Shown here: in pieces, positions 1 through 10,600 of the stretch
Layout of the letters: each line of letters begins with the position of its first letter
How positions within the stretch are numbered: position 1 is the first letter of the stretch
Origin: Nymphaea colorata
Lineage: Eukaryota; Streptophyta; Magnoliopsida; Nymphaeales; Nymphaeaceae
Reading direction: 5' to 3'
Assembly: GCF_008831285.2 (NCBI RefSeq)
Contig: NC_045145.1
Coordinates: forward strand, 3,762,723-3,826,722
Length of the DNA: 64,000 nt
Notes under the pieces: generated by a model
Databases searched by the model: none
What the model saw: the letters and a program-made list of their open reading frames with translations, nothing else
What the model was told of the DNA's origin: nothing
Translations under genes and position numbers: made by a program

Positions 1-1202
1 ATGCTTTCTTGCATGGGATTTGCAAGAACAGGTGTACATGGACTTACCACCTAGGTATGATGGTAAGGGGGAGAACAAGGTTTGTATGCTGAAAAAGTCA
101 CTATACGGTGTACGCCAAACACCAACAAACTAGTTTCAGAAACTATCCACTTCATTAATCAAGTATGGCCACTCGCTCTTCACCCTAAATAAAGGTGAAA
201 GCTTCACAACAATTTTGGTATATGTTAATGATTTGGTGGTTGTGGGAAATAGCAATGAGAAAATTGACAAGGTATAGAAGTATCTCAGGAACGTATTCCA
301 TATGAAGGATCTGGTGCCTAAAATATTTTTTAGGTATTGAACTTGCAAAAAAACAAAAACAGAATTTATCTATCTCAAATGAAGTATTTTTTTAATATAC
401 TTGAATAAACATGCTTGCTTCAAGCTAAACCAAATAATACGCCAATGGAGCAAAATGATTCAGTGACAACTCAAGACAGTGACAGCTCAAGACGATGAAA
501 ATCGAAAAAATTCCTAGTACATATTGTCGCTTGGTGGGTGAGCATATTTACCTAACCATAACCAATCCTGAGATTTTATTTGAGGTCAATATTCTTAGCA
601 GATACATGTAGAGAACTAAGAACCATACACTAGGACATAGTCTTGAGAGTGGTCAGATTCCTCAAAAACGAGTCTAAGTCAAGGCATTATGATGAAGAGT
701 GAAAATGAACTTCATTTGAGAGCTTTCTGTGATGTTGATTGCACATCTTGTAAAGAGACAAACGGATCAACATCAGGTTACAGTGTCTTCTTGGGACAAA
801 ACTTGATTTCATGGAAAACTAAAAGGCAACAAGTTGTCTCAAGGACATCAATAGAAGCTAAGTATAGATCTTTAGCCAATGTTGCATGTGAAGAGGTATG
901 ACTCAAATCTCTTCTATCTAATTTGGGCCTCAATCATATAACCCATGTGGATGTGTATTGTGACAATCAAGCAGCACTACATATTGTTGCAAATCATGTT
1001 TGTCGCGAGCATATTAAGCACATCGAGGTGGATAGTCACCTCATTCAAGTTCTCAACAAGGTTGGAGTCTTGCAAACAACTTATGTACCTTCAAAGAATT
1101 AGCTTGCAAACATCTTTACAAAGGCTCTTGGGAAAGAATAGTTTCACTTTATCAAACACAAACTGGGTATACAAGACATGTATTCTCTAGTTTGAGAGTG
1201 AG
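1..1202 (+). pseudogene. Ty1/copia retrotransposon pol fragment (reverse transcriptase and RNase H), decayed
   Basis: Translating the plus strand in shifting frames gives copia reverse-transcriptase blocks: a QVYMDLPPRY-like stretch and KKSLYGVRQ near 25-120, then a catalytic-box equivalent reading YVND near 220-240 where an active enzyme has YVDD. From about 700 to 1190 comes the copia RNase H region: an STSGYSVFLG block, LISWKTKRQ, a CDNQAALHI block near 960, and an IEVDSHLI block near 1022. In-frame stops and frameshifts break it throughout, so it is dead. The 5' part lies outside the window. The family is sure; the exact lineage is not. The purine-rich stretch at about 1193-1202 sits where a polypurine tract is expected. 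Confidence 0.85.
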
Positions 1203-1467
1203 TGTTGAGAACTCTCTTCAACTCTTGGTGGTATGGATCAAATTCAAGTATCAGCCTATAATCCATACCCATCTCACAGCCAAGCATATTCATTTTAAAA
1301 TATTTGAAGGAAGTGCGTTGAGTCACCAAACTCAGTAACAACCTGATCATGCAATCATTTTCTTGACTCTTTGTATACAGAATTTGTTAACTTTCCTTTT
1401 CTATTGATGTACATAAAGGTCTCAATGGTATTGTGCTAATACAATGCAATTCATTTTATGCATTCAA
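1203..1467 (+). repeat. Possible start of the 3' LTR of the copia element
   Basis: Directly after the RNase H remnant and a purine-rich stretch, the sequence TGTTGAGAAC begins. TGTTGAGA is a common start of copia LTRs, and the position just past the polypurine tract fits. The 3' end was set at a CA near 1467 only by rough inspection. No second LTR copy is in the window to confirm it. Confidence 0.35.
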
Positions 1468-2083
1468 GTATTGCCCTCGTAGATTTTTACAATTTGAGTG
1501 CTGGAACAAGAATGAATTCATTATCTGGTCTAATTATATGTCATAGTACCAAGCTAAAACAATCAAATATATATCTGTCGATCCGAAAGGCAAATCTCTA
1601 ACTCTTCTCACCCATTTGGTGCCATGAAGTACATTCATATAGACTAATATGAATGACCATGGAAAATAAGAGCCGGAGATGGTCCAAAATGGTTTTCTTT
1701 ACATTGTGTCTTGTAAACGTGCACAAGCTTAGGTGTCTTCAAATTTTGGAGGAAGTTAAACTTTTCCATACATGCTTCATGCATGACACTCTTCATTCAA
1801 AGTAATATCGTTAATGAGTTTTAAATGGTGAGGTTTTTCTCAAATATTTTTAGGTAAAGTTGACAATCTTGGAAAAATTTTTGAAAATTTAGAAAATCCA
1901 AAAAATTAGAAAACAGTAAAGTACATGAAAAACTAATAGGAAAACATAAAAAATAACTTGATAAAATCATAAAAATGATGTTTTAGCAATGATGAAAATG
2001 AGGATAACTAAATTGACTTACAAACTTAGTCACTCACTCTATATCATAAAACCCCATGTATGGATAATGCTCTTGTCAGTGGT
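1468..2083. other. AT-rich intergenic stretch, nothing identified
   Basis: No coding-like sequence, RNA gene or recognisable transposon end was seen on either strand. Confidence 0.5.
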
Positions 2084-2175
2084 GGAGCCATATGAGGACT
2101 GGTGTGGTCAGTTGCCCACACAATCCCCTCAAAATTTCTTTATTTTTATATTGACATCTTCAAATATTTGCTCTT

Positions 2176-2240
<65 letters not shown>

Positions 2241-2510
2241 AAGATATGAAAGTTTATGGATGAGTACCCCTCATTAATTTTTCTAGCTTTGCCATTGGTT
2301 CTTTCCCCTTAAGCTAAGAAAGTTTATGAATGAGTACTCCTTGCTAATTTTTTTGGTTCTGTCACTGGTTCTTGCCCCTTAAGATATGAAAGTTGATAAA
2401 TGAACACCCCTCGCTAATTTTTTTGGCTCTGCCACTGGTTTTTGCCCAAGATATGAATGTTTGTAAATGAGTACCGTTCAAGCTAAATTACCACTGTTTC
2501 TTGCCTAGCT
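2084..2510. repeat. Dispersed repeat, (TA)n microsatellite and four-copy ~70-bp tandem repeat
   Basis: Positions 2084-2165 (GTGGAGCC, CAGTTGCCCACACA) match a repeat also seen near 3540-3720 and 25095-25235. A (TA)n run follows at 2178-2235. From 2237 to about 2510 a unit of roughly 70 bp recurs about four times, with starts near 2237, 2306, 2374 and 2445; each holds CCCTTAAGATATGAAAG-like sequence followed by GGCTCTGCCACTGG-like sequence. It looks like an amplified transposon end and is non-coding. Confidence 0.65.
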
Positions 2511-3926
2511 TCCTTCTAGAGAAATTTAATTTGTTTGTCTTTCACAAAAATGACCAAGGTCATTTCTATAAATGCACACAACCAAACAATTTCAGACCCA
2601 ACCATCAATTGAATGAAGTTTACTTAAATGATTGCATTTTTATTATCAGGCTTGAAAGTAATATATAGGAGCCAATTCATTTCATTTTTTTCTTTTTTCC
2701 TATAAAATCAAGTTTATATAGAGGATTAGATTATAAAATCAAGTTATTAAAAAACACTGAAAACCACATCCTGCATCTAATTTGGATATAGACAATTGAA
2801 GATAGGTTTGTTCTTTAGTAGGCAAAAAGCATGGCTGATGGAGAAATTTTGTCTTATTTGAGCTTCTACAATGTATGCCTTAGTGCTTATTCACAAAGAA
2901 CAATTTAAATCAAGTTAGTTTAATGAAAACGTTTTGACTTTGTTGTCATGAATTTTGAAATAGATTGATCGATCTCCATTTTTTTCGCGGTCTTAAGAAA
3001 GCACATATAAATGTTAAAACCGTCTAATTTAATATGATTTATTGAGCATAACATTATAAACACATTAATTTAAGTTGAATCATGCTAATAGGAATGATAC
3101 AAAATGAACCACAGTTCCAATATTCATTGGCATGTTCCCTAAGAGGCCATTTGATATTATGAACAAGGTACAAGTGTTTCATGAATTTGTCTCAAAATTG
3201 AAACATTTTTCCAAAACACTTGAACAAGTGTCATATGAATCTACCCCAAGATAAAACATTTGCATGTTGTTCCTAATACAAAACGGCCAGTAAGGGTGCA
3301 TTTAATTACATGGAATCTAAAATTCAAGGTTGATACGAGATCTTAAAATCTTGCAATTTATGATTTCATATCATTATTTTCTAATAAGAATCTAAAATCT
3401 TTTATTTGAAAGATGTCTAAAATCTTGCAAATGTTTACATCATTAATTTGTAATCTTTGCATTAGAGGCTCCAGTCCCGTTATAATTTTTTTTTTTGGGT
3501 GAATCATAGATCTCTATAGTATTTATCCATATCAGTCAGTAGCGGGGCCATTTACTACAATATGTGAGCAGTTACCCGCACCAGCCCCACAAAATCTCTT
3601 TATTTTCATACATGTGACTTAAAAGATTTTGTGGCGGTGCCCCTTAAGTTCAGCAGCAGAGTCACGTATAAGCAGGCCTCGACAATTGCTCACACCAGCC
3701 TAAAAAAAAACCTCTATTTTTATATTGGTACTATAAAAAATTTGCTCATTTATAAAAGTGATGTCATTTAATATCTGAAGGCTTTTTAATTAGTGTCTCT
3801 CAACCCAAAATTCCTGGGTCCGCCACATCTTAAGGTATGATGGTTTTTTAGTTAGTGCCCCATCCATTGGCATCGGTTATAGGTAAATTCAAATCTAGCT
3901 GTTGATTTTTGAAGTATATTTGCTCA

Positions 3927-3928
<2 letters not shown>
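2511..3928. repeat. AT-rich intergenic DNA with two dispersed-repeat relics
   Basis: At about 3140-3295 is a relic of a small element (GGCCATTTGATATT, TTTCATGAATTTGTCTC) that resembles copies near 18530, 36990-37330 and 54755. At 3530-3840 is a degraded run of the GTAGCGGGGCC / CAGTTACCCGCACC repeat, apparently duplicated once internally. Nothing coding was seen. Confidence 0.45.
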
Positions 3929-4013
<85 letters not shown>

Positions 4014-4018
4014 TTTTC
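3929..4018. repeat. (TA)n microsatellite followed by a poly-T run
   Basis: About 34 TA repeats (3929-3996) run straight into about 22 T residues. Read through in any frame this gives only tyrosine/isoleucine and lysine/phenylalanine repeats, so it is not protein-coding. Confidence 0.95.
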
Positions 4019-5391
4019 TGGCTCATCCATTGGTATTGGTTATAGGTAAATTCAAATCCATATATCTGCTCTCGTTCTAAATTGCGAAAGATAATGGGAC
4101 AATAAATGATTTTATCAAAAAAAGCAGCCAAACATATACATATAGAATGAAAGCAAAGTTTGGCAGTTTTATTTCCAGTTATAAATTGTTTGGTCTCAAA
4201 TTTCTTAAAAGCAAGTGAAGCAGCGTCGTCCATATATATATATATTCCACATATATATATATATTCCACATGGGGCAAGTGATCAGTCTTCCATTGTCTT
4301 CGTGCATTGATTAATGAAGCCATTGCAGGAATATTCTTTGTCGCCACGCCCTCATGAAAACTCCAAACGGAAACCTGCGCCTTCCATGGGTCCCAAGCAC
4401 GAACGGTCATTAAAGCGAGACAAAAAAATTCACTTAAGAACACTCATTTTTTTGCCGTAATGCTAAAATGACCCTCCTAGCTTGAAATTTTTCAAATACG
4501 AAAAAATCTTTCAAAAAGCTTTCACCCTAACTAAAAGCATAGACCAATTTCAATGTCCTTCAAGTAAAAAAAATAGCACGAAAAAAGAACAAAAGTTTAC
4601 ATGCTTCAAACAGGCATGTACTTTAATTCGCGGCTCTTTTTTTGATTAATTCTCTGCATAAACCGCGCTGTGAAAATGTTTAAAGAATAAGGTTTCTTTT
4701 AACATTACGGCTAAAAGATAGGTTATTAAACGAAAATCTTATCTTGATGAGCAAGGGGGGCAAGTGCCGTCAATCAGCAGCCATCTTCAAGTTGACGATC
4801 CATAGCGATCCAGATGGAGCAAGCTGCTTGATTTTGATTATAATAATAATGGTGGTGTACTGTTAAACAATCTCATCATCAGGGCATTTTTGTTTCTTAT
4901 GCAAACAATTAGTAATGTAGCACTACTATAATAATAAAAATAATAATTTACCACTTTCATCCAAAACAGCATTTTGTTTAAATAAAATTTTTATATTTTA
5001 AGGAATATTTCGAATATGCCGAAATCTCATCCACTTTTTCTCTACTCTTCGTATTTAGAACCCTTTATGGGCTTAGGTAAGGTACGGGATATTTATCAAC
5101 CAGAAGATCGTGCATATACCATATACCATTTACAGTCCAGATGAATAATGCCATAGAAATCGAACTGATGAATGTACTTGCACCGGCCTACTAATTCGAC
5201 TAGTTGAAGGGACGGTAATGTTTTTTATGAGTGCACAAAATGGCTGGCCTGTTGGATGATCCTAAAATTATCTCAAAGTAAAGTAATTTAGTAGCATATA
5301 GCATCAAATTTCCTAAGACTTTAAAGTATCATTCAAGTAGTGCTCTCTTTATTAGACCCAGCCTGATGGTGTCTTATTGATCTCCAAGCTG
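4019..5391. other. Intergenic stretch, nothing identified
   Basis: The minus-strand open frame near 4040-4440 has no recognisable domain and runs into the TA/T microsatellite. Short (TA)n runs sit at about 4233-4264. No other structure was recognised. Confidence 0.45.
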
Positions 5392-5585
5392 GTGCAGAGC
5401 TAAAGGGAGACCCGTATGGGCCCTGGCCTCAATTCAGATTTTTTTTAAAAAAAAAAGTCACATGTAAATTTTAAAAAGTTTAGTTGCCTTATATAAAAAC
5501 TTTAAAAAATGATATCTCGGTTAGTGTCAAAATTTAGAAACTTTAATTCGGTCTTTCTCATGAAAAAATTCTGACTCCACCCCTG
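5392..5585 (+). repeat. Dispersed repeat copy (sister of 39440-39625)
   Basis: This segment and 39440-39625 share the same order of blocks: GGGCC..GGCCTC, CACATGTAAATTTTAAAAA, TATAAAAA.TTT.AAAAATGATAT, AAACTTTAATT and CATGAAAAAATT followed by a CTCC/CTGCCCCTG end. The ending resembles the GGCTCTGCCCCTG end of many plant non-autonomous elements. The superfamily is not assigned. Confidence 0.6.
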
Positions 5586-6354
5586 TGTACAATTATCCGA
5601 GATTGTTTAATGAATGAAGAGTATACACCATGTGACGAAGTGCTGCATGGGAACCATGGATCAAATGTCATCTTTTGATTGCTGCAGTCCTACTACATGA
5701 AGACATTATACATAATGCCAAATAATAAACGTATCCTTATGGCAAAGACATTATACATTGTGCCAAATAATAGACATAGCCCTATGGGAAACACAACTTT
5801 TTGAACTGAGTTTGGTTAGGATTCAATCAGTATGTTTTAAATTCAAGTCTGGCTTCATTTAGGGATCATATATGAAATTGATGGAGAACAATAGCCACCA
5901 ATAATTATTCTCACTACACATCCGTAATGAGTTCCCTTTACTGACATTCTGACGGAAACGTCAGTAAAGACACGAAATTGACTTTCAAAGCTCACAAAAG
6001 TTTGTTTATGGATAATGGTTGAGCAAATGTTAACACGTCTTGAATAAATAATGTAGAAATGTTTTTAATATATTTTTTCACATTTCCTAACCTTCCCAAA
6101 AATTGAAAATTTGAATTGAATTTGTCAGGCTTAAGTCGGTCACACAAATTAATAAATTTTCTTAATTATGTATAAGAATAATTATAAAAATAAAAAAACT
6201 TTTAAAATTTGAGAAAATAAAAAACAAATCGTAGAGCATGCTGATGAACCGATTCAAATCAATTCCGGTAACACCGGCTACCCAAATGCTAACCAGCTTT
6301 TCTAGTTGGTCATCCGAAACAAAATTCACCTGGAAAAAAAAGTCTCGCGGTGCA
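5586..6354. other. Intergenic stretch, nothing identified
   Basis: AT-rich DNA with no coding-like frame and no clear repeat ends. Confidence 0.45.
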
Positions 6355-6500
6355 CAAAGAAGCCAAGGGAAAGGAAAAGAGGAAGCGATAAAAAAAAAAA
6401 AAAAGGAAGAGAGAAAAGCGGACGTGAAAGGCGAATCAGTTTCAGTTTGAATGCCCTCACTTCCTTTTTCCTCTTTTTCTGTTCCCCGTTGTCCCACTCC
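6355..6500. repeat. Purine tract followed by pyrimidine tract
   Basis: An almost pure purine stretch of about 70 bp with an A run (6355-6425) is followed by a T/C-rich stretch (about 6455-6500). The abrupt strand asymmetry flips within about 30 bp. Frames read through it are K/E/R-rich or F/S/L-rich and not credible as proteins. Confidence 0.6.
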
Positions 6501-6530
6501 TTCGCTCTCGGACCGCTAAACCTCACCTGG

Positions 6531-6541
6531 GTGGGACCCAC
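6531..6541. promoter_or_regulatory. Candidate TCP-factor binding palindrome
   Basis: GTGGGACCCAC is a perfect 11-bp palindrome. It satisfies both the class I (GGNCCCAC) and class II (GTGGNCCC) TCP consensus sites. It lies about 1.1 kb before the phosphorylase start codon, with a MITE relic in between. Function is inferred from the motif only. Confidence 0.3.
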
Positions 6542-6879
6542 CTGCTCCAAGTCCGTCCATGACCTCCCTCCCCATCGATCAGTGGATCTTTCTAAAAGCT
6601 TTTTACAAATTTACCCTCACATTTTTTACGAACGTTTAATTCCATTTCATAAGTTTTTTTTTTTTCTTTCCATAAACAAATATTTAAGTGAATTGGTCTT
6701 TTGATTTGCATAAAAAAATTGACATGAAAAAAATTTGTTTTGAAATCATAAAAAAAACTCAACTTCAAATTGCTCAAGCTTTTGAAGGTCACGTCAAAGT
6801 GCTTCATAGCCACCGATCTCATATTTATGAATCTATCAACCTTCTACCTTTAATATAATATTCTCAAGAGTCAAACCAT

Positions 6880-7160
6880 GTTTGATTCAATAAAGATCTG
6901 AATCTAAATCTAAATTTTGAATCCGATTTTGTCAATTTAAATCTAAATTTTGAATCGGATTTTGTCAATTTTCAAAACGTAACAAAATTAGATACATGAT
7001 ATTTGTCTAAAAATAAATCTGATCTAAATCCGATCAAATGCCATTTATTAAATCTGAATCTGATCGAATTTCTTAATCGCATAATAATTTTTCTTCATAT
7101 CCGGTTTGTTCGGGTCTGTTTGATCATATGTTCGATTCATATATATTAACATCCTTCATA
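6880..7160 (-). repeat. Relic of the hAT-type TAGGGATGTCAA MITE family
   Basis: AAATCCGATC/GAATCTGATC-like words recur, and the segment ends with ATATATTAACATCC, a decayed version of the TTGACATCCCTA end of the complete copy at 51397-51840. It contains an internal duplication of a TAAATTTTGAATC block (about 6912-6975). It separates the GC-richer 6.3-6.6 kb block from the proximal phosphorylase promoter. Confidence 0.5.
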
Positions 7161-7533
7161 ATTCAAATACAACGAAAAAACTTTATTTTTTTTTCGTTTA
7201 ACCACTTTTTTTTCTAACCATTTCAAGCGATATCGTGGGAACCTAGAAAAACACGAGCTTACTTTCATTATTTCTCCAAAGCTTCAAGTATTTTTTGCAA
7301 AAAATATTGTTTGGAAAACTCACACTTTGAAACCGTGAGACCAATGGCATTCTCGTTAGTGTTCAAAATCAATGAGGTTATTTTCGGAAATTAGACCTCT
7401 AAAATCCCCGACTGGGCCAACTCTCACGCACGGACGACAAACAGCCAAAGGGCATTTTTGTGATTGAAAGTAACAAAAGGTCTTTGTCGTCCTTGACTAT
7501 GAATTTGGGGAGCTCAATGTCATTTTTCTCGCC

Positions 7534-7540
7534 ATAAATA
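7534..7540 (+). promoter_or_regulatory. Likely TATA box of the starch phosphorylase gene
   Basis: ATAAATA lies about 120 bp before the start codon, in a GC-richer stretch that turns C/T-rich just downstream (CACTCTCCCTCCGTCACC). The spacing fits a transcription start near 7565 and a leader of about 90 nt. This is inferred from position and composition. Confidence 0.45.
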
Positions 7541-7655
7541 CGGCTCGTGATCTTCACTCTCCCTCCGTCACCTTTCTTCTCCGTTGCACACTCTTGAGAG
7601 GAAGGGGAAGTGGAAGTGGGGAGAGGGAGCGTGTCATCTTTCCTCTGCGTAAGCC

Positions 7656-10600
7656 ATGTCTGCGTCTTCCTTACCTCCCTCGCAAACCCTAGTCTCCAGG
7701 AAGGTCTCCAAAACCCTGATCTCCCGGAGCTCTCTGCTCGGAATCGGTGATCTGAGTTCCGGGATTTGGAACCGGAACCTTCTTCCATGCAATGCTCGGA
7801 GAAACCGGCGTTCCCGAAGGATCCGGGTGATCCGGAACGCCTCGGGCGATCAGAGTGTGCAGACTGCGATCCCTGCCGTAGGTTCGTTCCATTCTCTTAT
7901 CCGTTCCGTGCGGTCTCTGCTTGTTTCATGTTTTTCTTTGGGATGTTTCTTGAAAATCTTGGAAGTGTTCCGTTTGTTGACGATGCTTGAATTCCGGTGG
8001 ACCTGTGGAAATTTTGGGAATTTATGAGCTTCTGGGCACGATCCAGGATGTCATGCGGCTGAGCAATGGTGATCTTTTCAGAATCCATTGCGGATTATGT
8101 GCTTTTTGACGCTCCGCCCACGTATATTTCGTGCTCATTGCCTTTTTTTTTTCTCTCTCTTTTTCTTTCTATTTGACGGCTTTTAGATATCAACTGTCGT
8201 TCTTTTGCTGACATGCTTAACTTTTACTATATCCATTTGTATCTTTTGCTTCATTGACGTCACGTGCTCTTTTTCTTTGGTTATCATCTTCTGCCCTTTT
8301 TCTTCTTGAACATTATGTTTTTTTAATCGTTTTGAGGGTATTAGTTACTGAAATATTTGGTTCACCTTTTTCAACCATCGCCTAGATTGAAATTCCTATA
8401 GGATTGCCATTTTGATGAATACGCTTCATTGATATGTCATTGTTATGTCGTTTAACCGTGATTGGCATGTCACCCTGATCAAGTTTGTCGCTTTAAGTGA
8501 GTGAGGATCGCGCGAGAGCTACTCATGACGATTTGCGTTTGGGGCTTTCTCGTTTTGTATTACCGTTCATGGACCAAGGTGAACGGCATAAGGTCGCCAT
8601 TGTTTCCGCGATCGATTGGAGGAGATGCTCCACTTACCGTTAACCTCAATCACTCATTACAGCGAAACTTTTGTCGAGTCCATACAGGGAACCCGACCAT
8701 GATGGCTTCATGATTCCTCGTGGTTGATTAACGATATTAAGGGGAATCCTGCCAGTAAACTTTAACGATATTAAGGGGAATCCTGCCAGTAAACTTCCAG
8801 CATTACATCCGATGCGAACCTTACTCTTTCAAACTTTCCTGTTCTTTTTTTAATTTTCTTCTTAAAATCTTCGATTATGGTGCTCATCTGTCACACTGCA
8901 TTTTTATCTTCGTTGTTTTTCACATTTATTTGTCTTAGAATCTTTTCCATTCTACATAGTTGCCTTTCAGGAAAGCCAGAAGTGCCACTTTTGGACTAGC
9001 CTATACAAACTTTTCTGAATCACGTCTATGAGAGGTTAGCTCTCAAATGTGCATGCATTATTATACAGATAATTATAAACATTCAACCATTGTGACTGTG
9101 GGAATGTAAAGCAGCTGTTACATGCATACGAAGTGAGGTTACGAGAGGTTAACTCTCAAGTGCTGCTTTTGTTGCATCAAGTATAGAATCTGAAGATTTC
9201 ATTTTTGCATTTTTGATGCACTTAGTAATTTATTCAGATGATTTATGCAGTGCTTGCGGTCATGCTTGTGGGTTTTCACTTCTTTTTCCTCCCTTTCCTG
9301 TGCCAACAAGCTATGGCTTGGTCTGATCCTTTTGAACTTGTGGACCTGTGAAATGTGTCATACAAAAGCTGGAAAAATGTGTTTTACATTATTGTTGCTA
9401 CAAGTTGTATGCTGATGTTTCCAATATTTAAGTGCCCCCATTTGAATGACAATTTTTTTTTTCCAGCTGTCTCAAGTTCCTCCTCACTTGACTCTTCTTC
9501 TATTGCATCAAATATCCAATTTCATGCTGAATTCACTCCTTCATTCTCTCCAAAGGACTTTGGTTTACCCAAAGCTTACCAGGCAACTTCATTGAGTGTT
9601 CGTGATTCTCTAATAAAAAACTTGAATGAAACATATGAGCATTATGAGAAGATAAATGGAAAGGAGGCATGTTATTTATCCATGGAATTTCTACAGGTGA
9701 TTTTCCTATTTCTTATTTTTGATTTGTGAAGCCACTTGGGGTGGCTAGGGTCTGGTTGCATTAGTTTTTCAATTTGTGCAGGGTAGGGCACTTTTGAATG
9801 CTGTAGGGAATTTAGAGCTCACCGGTGCTTATGCAGAAGCACTGAAGCAGCTTGGCCATGATCTGGAAAACATTGCGGAACAGGTCAGGTCCTTTTCTCC
9901 ATTTTTCTTTTTCGTGGTTCCTCATGTTTGTTCTGTATAGTGGTTTTGTAAACCACACCTAACTAATCAGATTCAGGTCAGTTGAGGATAGCTAGCTGGT
10001 GCCAGAGCCATTTCCATCCCACTGTCTTCCCTCAAATTTTTTATCATTGTCCTCATGTGATATCCTCACTTAAATGAATGTGATTGTTTTCATGTCCTTT
10101 TTCTTGCATTTATTTCTTTGTTTAAACCAGATTGATTATGTTACTTTTTCACCTTCCTCATTTTGTCTGCATTACTTCGAGCCTTGACCATCTACACTTA
10201 TATTTGATCTTAGTTGCTAAATGATGTTCATGCTTGTCAACTAACAGGAACCAGATGCTGCACTTGGGAATGGAGGCCTTGGTCGGTTAGCTTCATGTTT
10301 CTTGGACTCCCTGGCATCATTGGACTACCCTGCATGGGGCTATGGCCTCAGGTATAAGTATGGGTTATTTCACCAGCGCATAACAAAAGATGGTCAAGAA
10401 GAGGTTGCAGAAAGTTGGCTTGAGGTACGTCCCTGTGGACATCTTCAAAAACATTCTATGCCAGCACTATTTAATTCCTTTTAAAAGCTACCATTTTATG
10501 TTATTTTGCCTCATGGTTTCGTGCTGTCATTCAAGTCATACCTACTGGCAGATATGACATTACAAGTTTTTATGCACTGATTGTAGAGAACTTGACTTGC

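Noticed and set aside
3895-4443. Long minus-strand open frame of about 180 codons
   Set aside because: Half of it is a Tyr/Ile repeat from (TA)n and Lys from the T run; the remaining part has no recognisable domain or splice support.
8728-8795. CRISPR-like or other spaced repeats
   Set aside because: The two 34-bp copies are directly adjacent with no spacer, in a plant intron; no spaced repeat array exists anywhere in the window.
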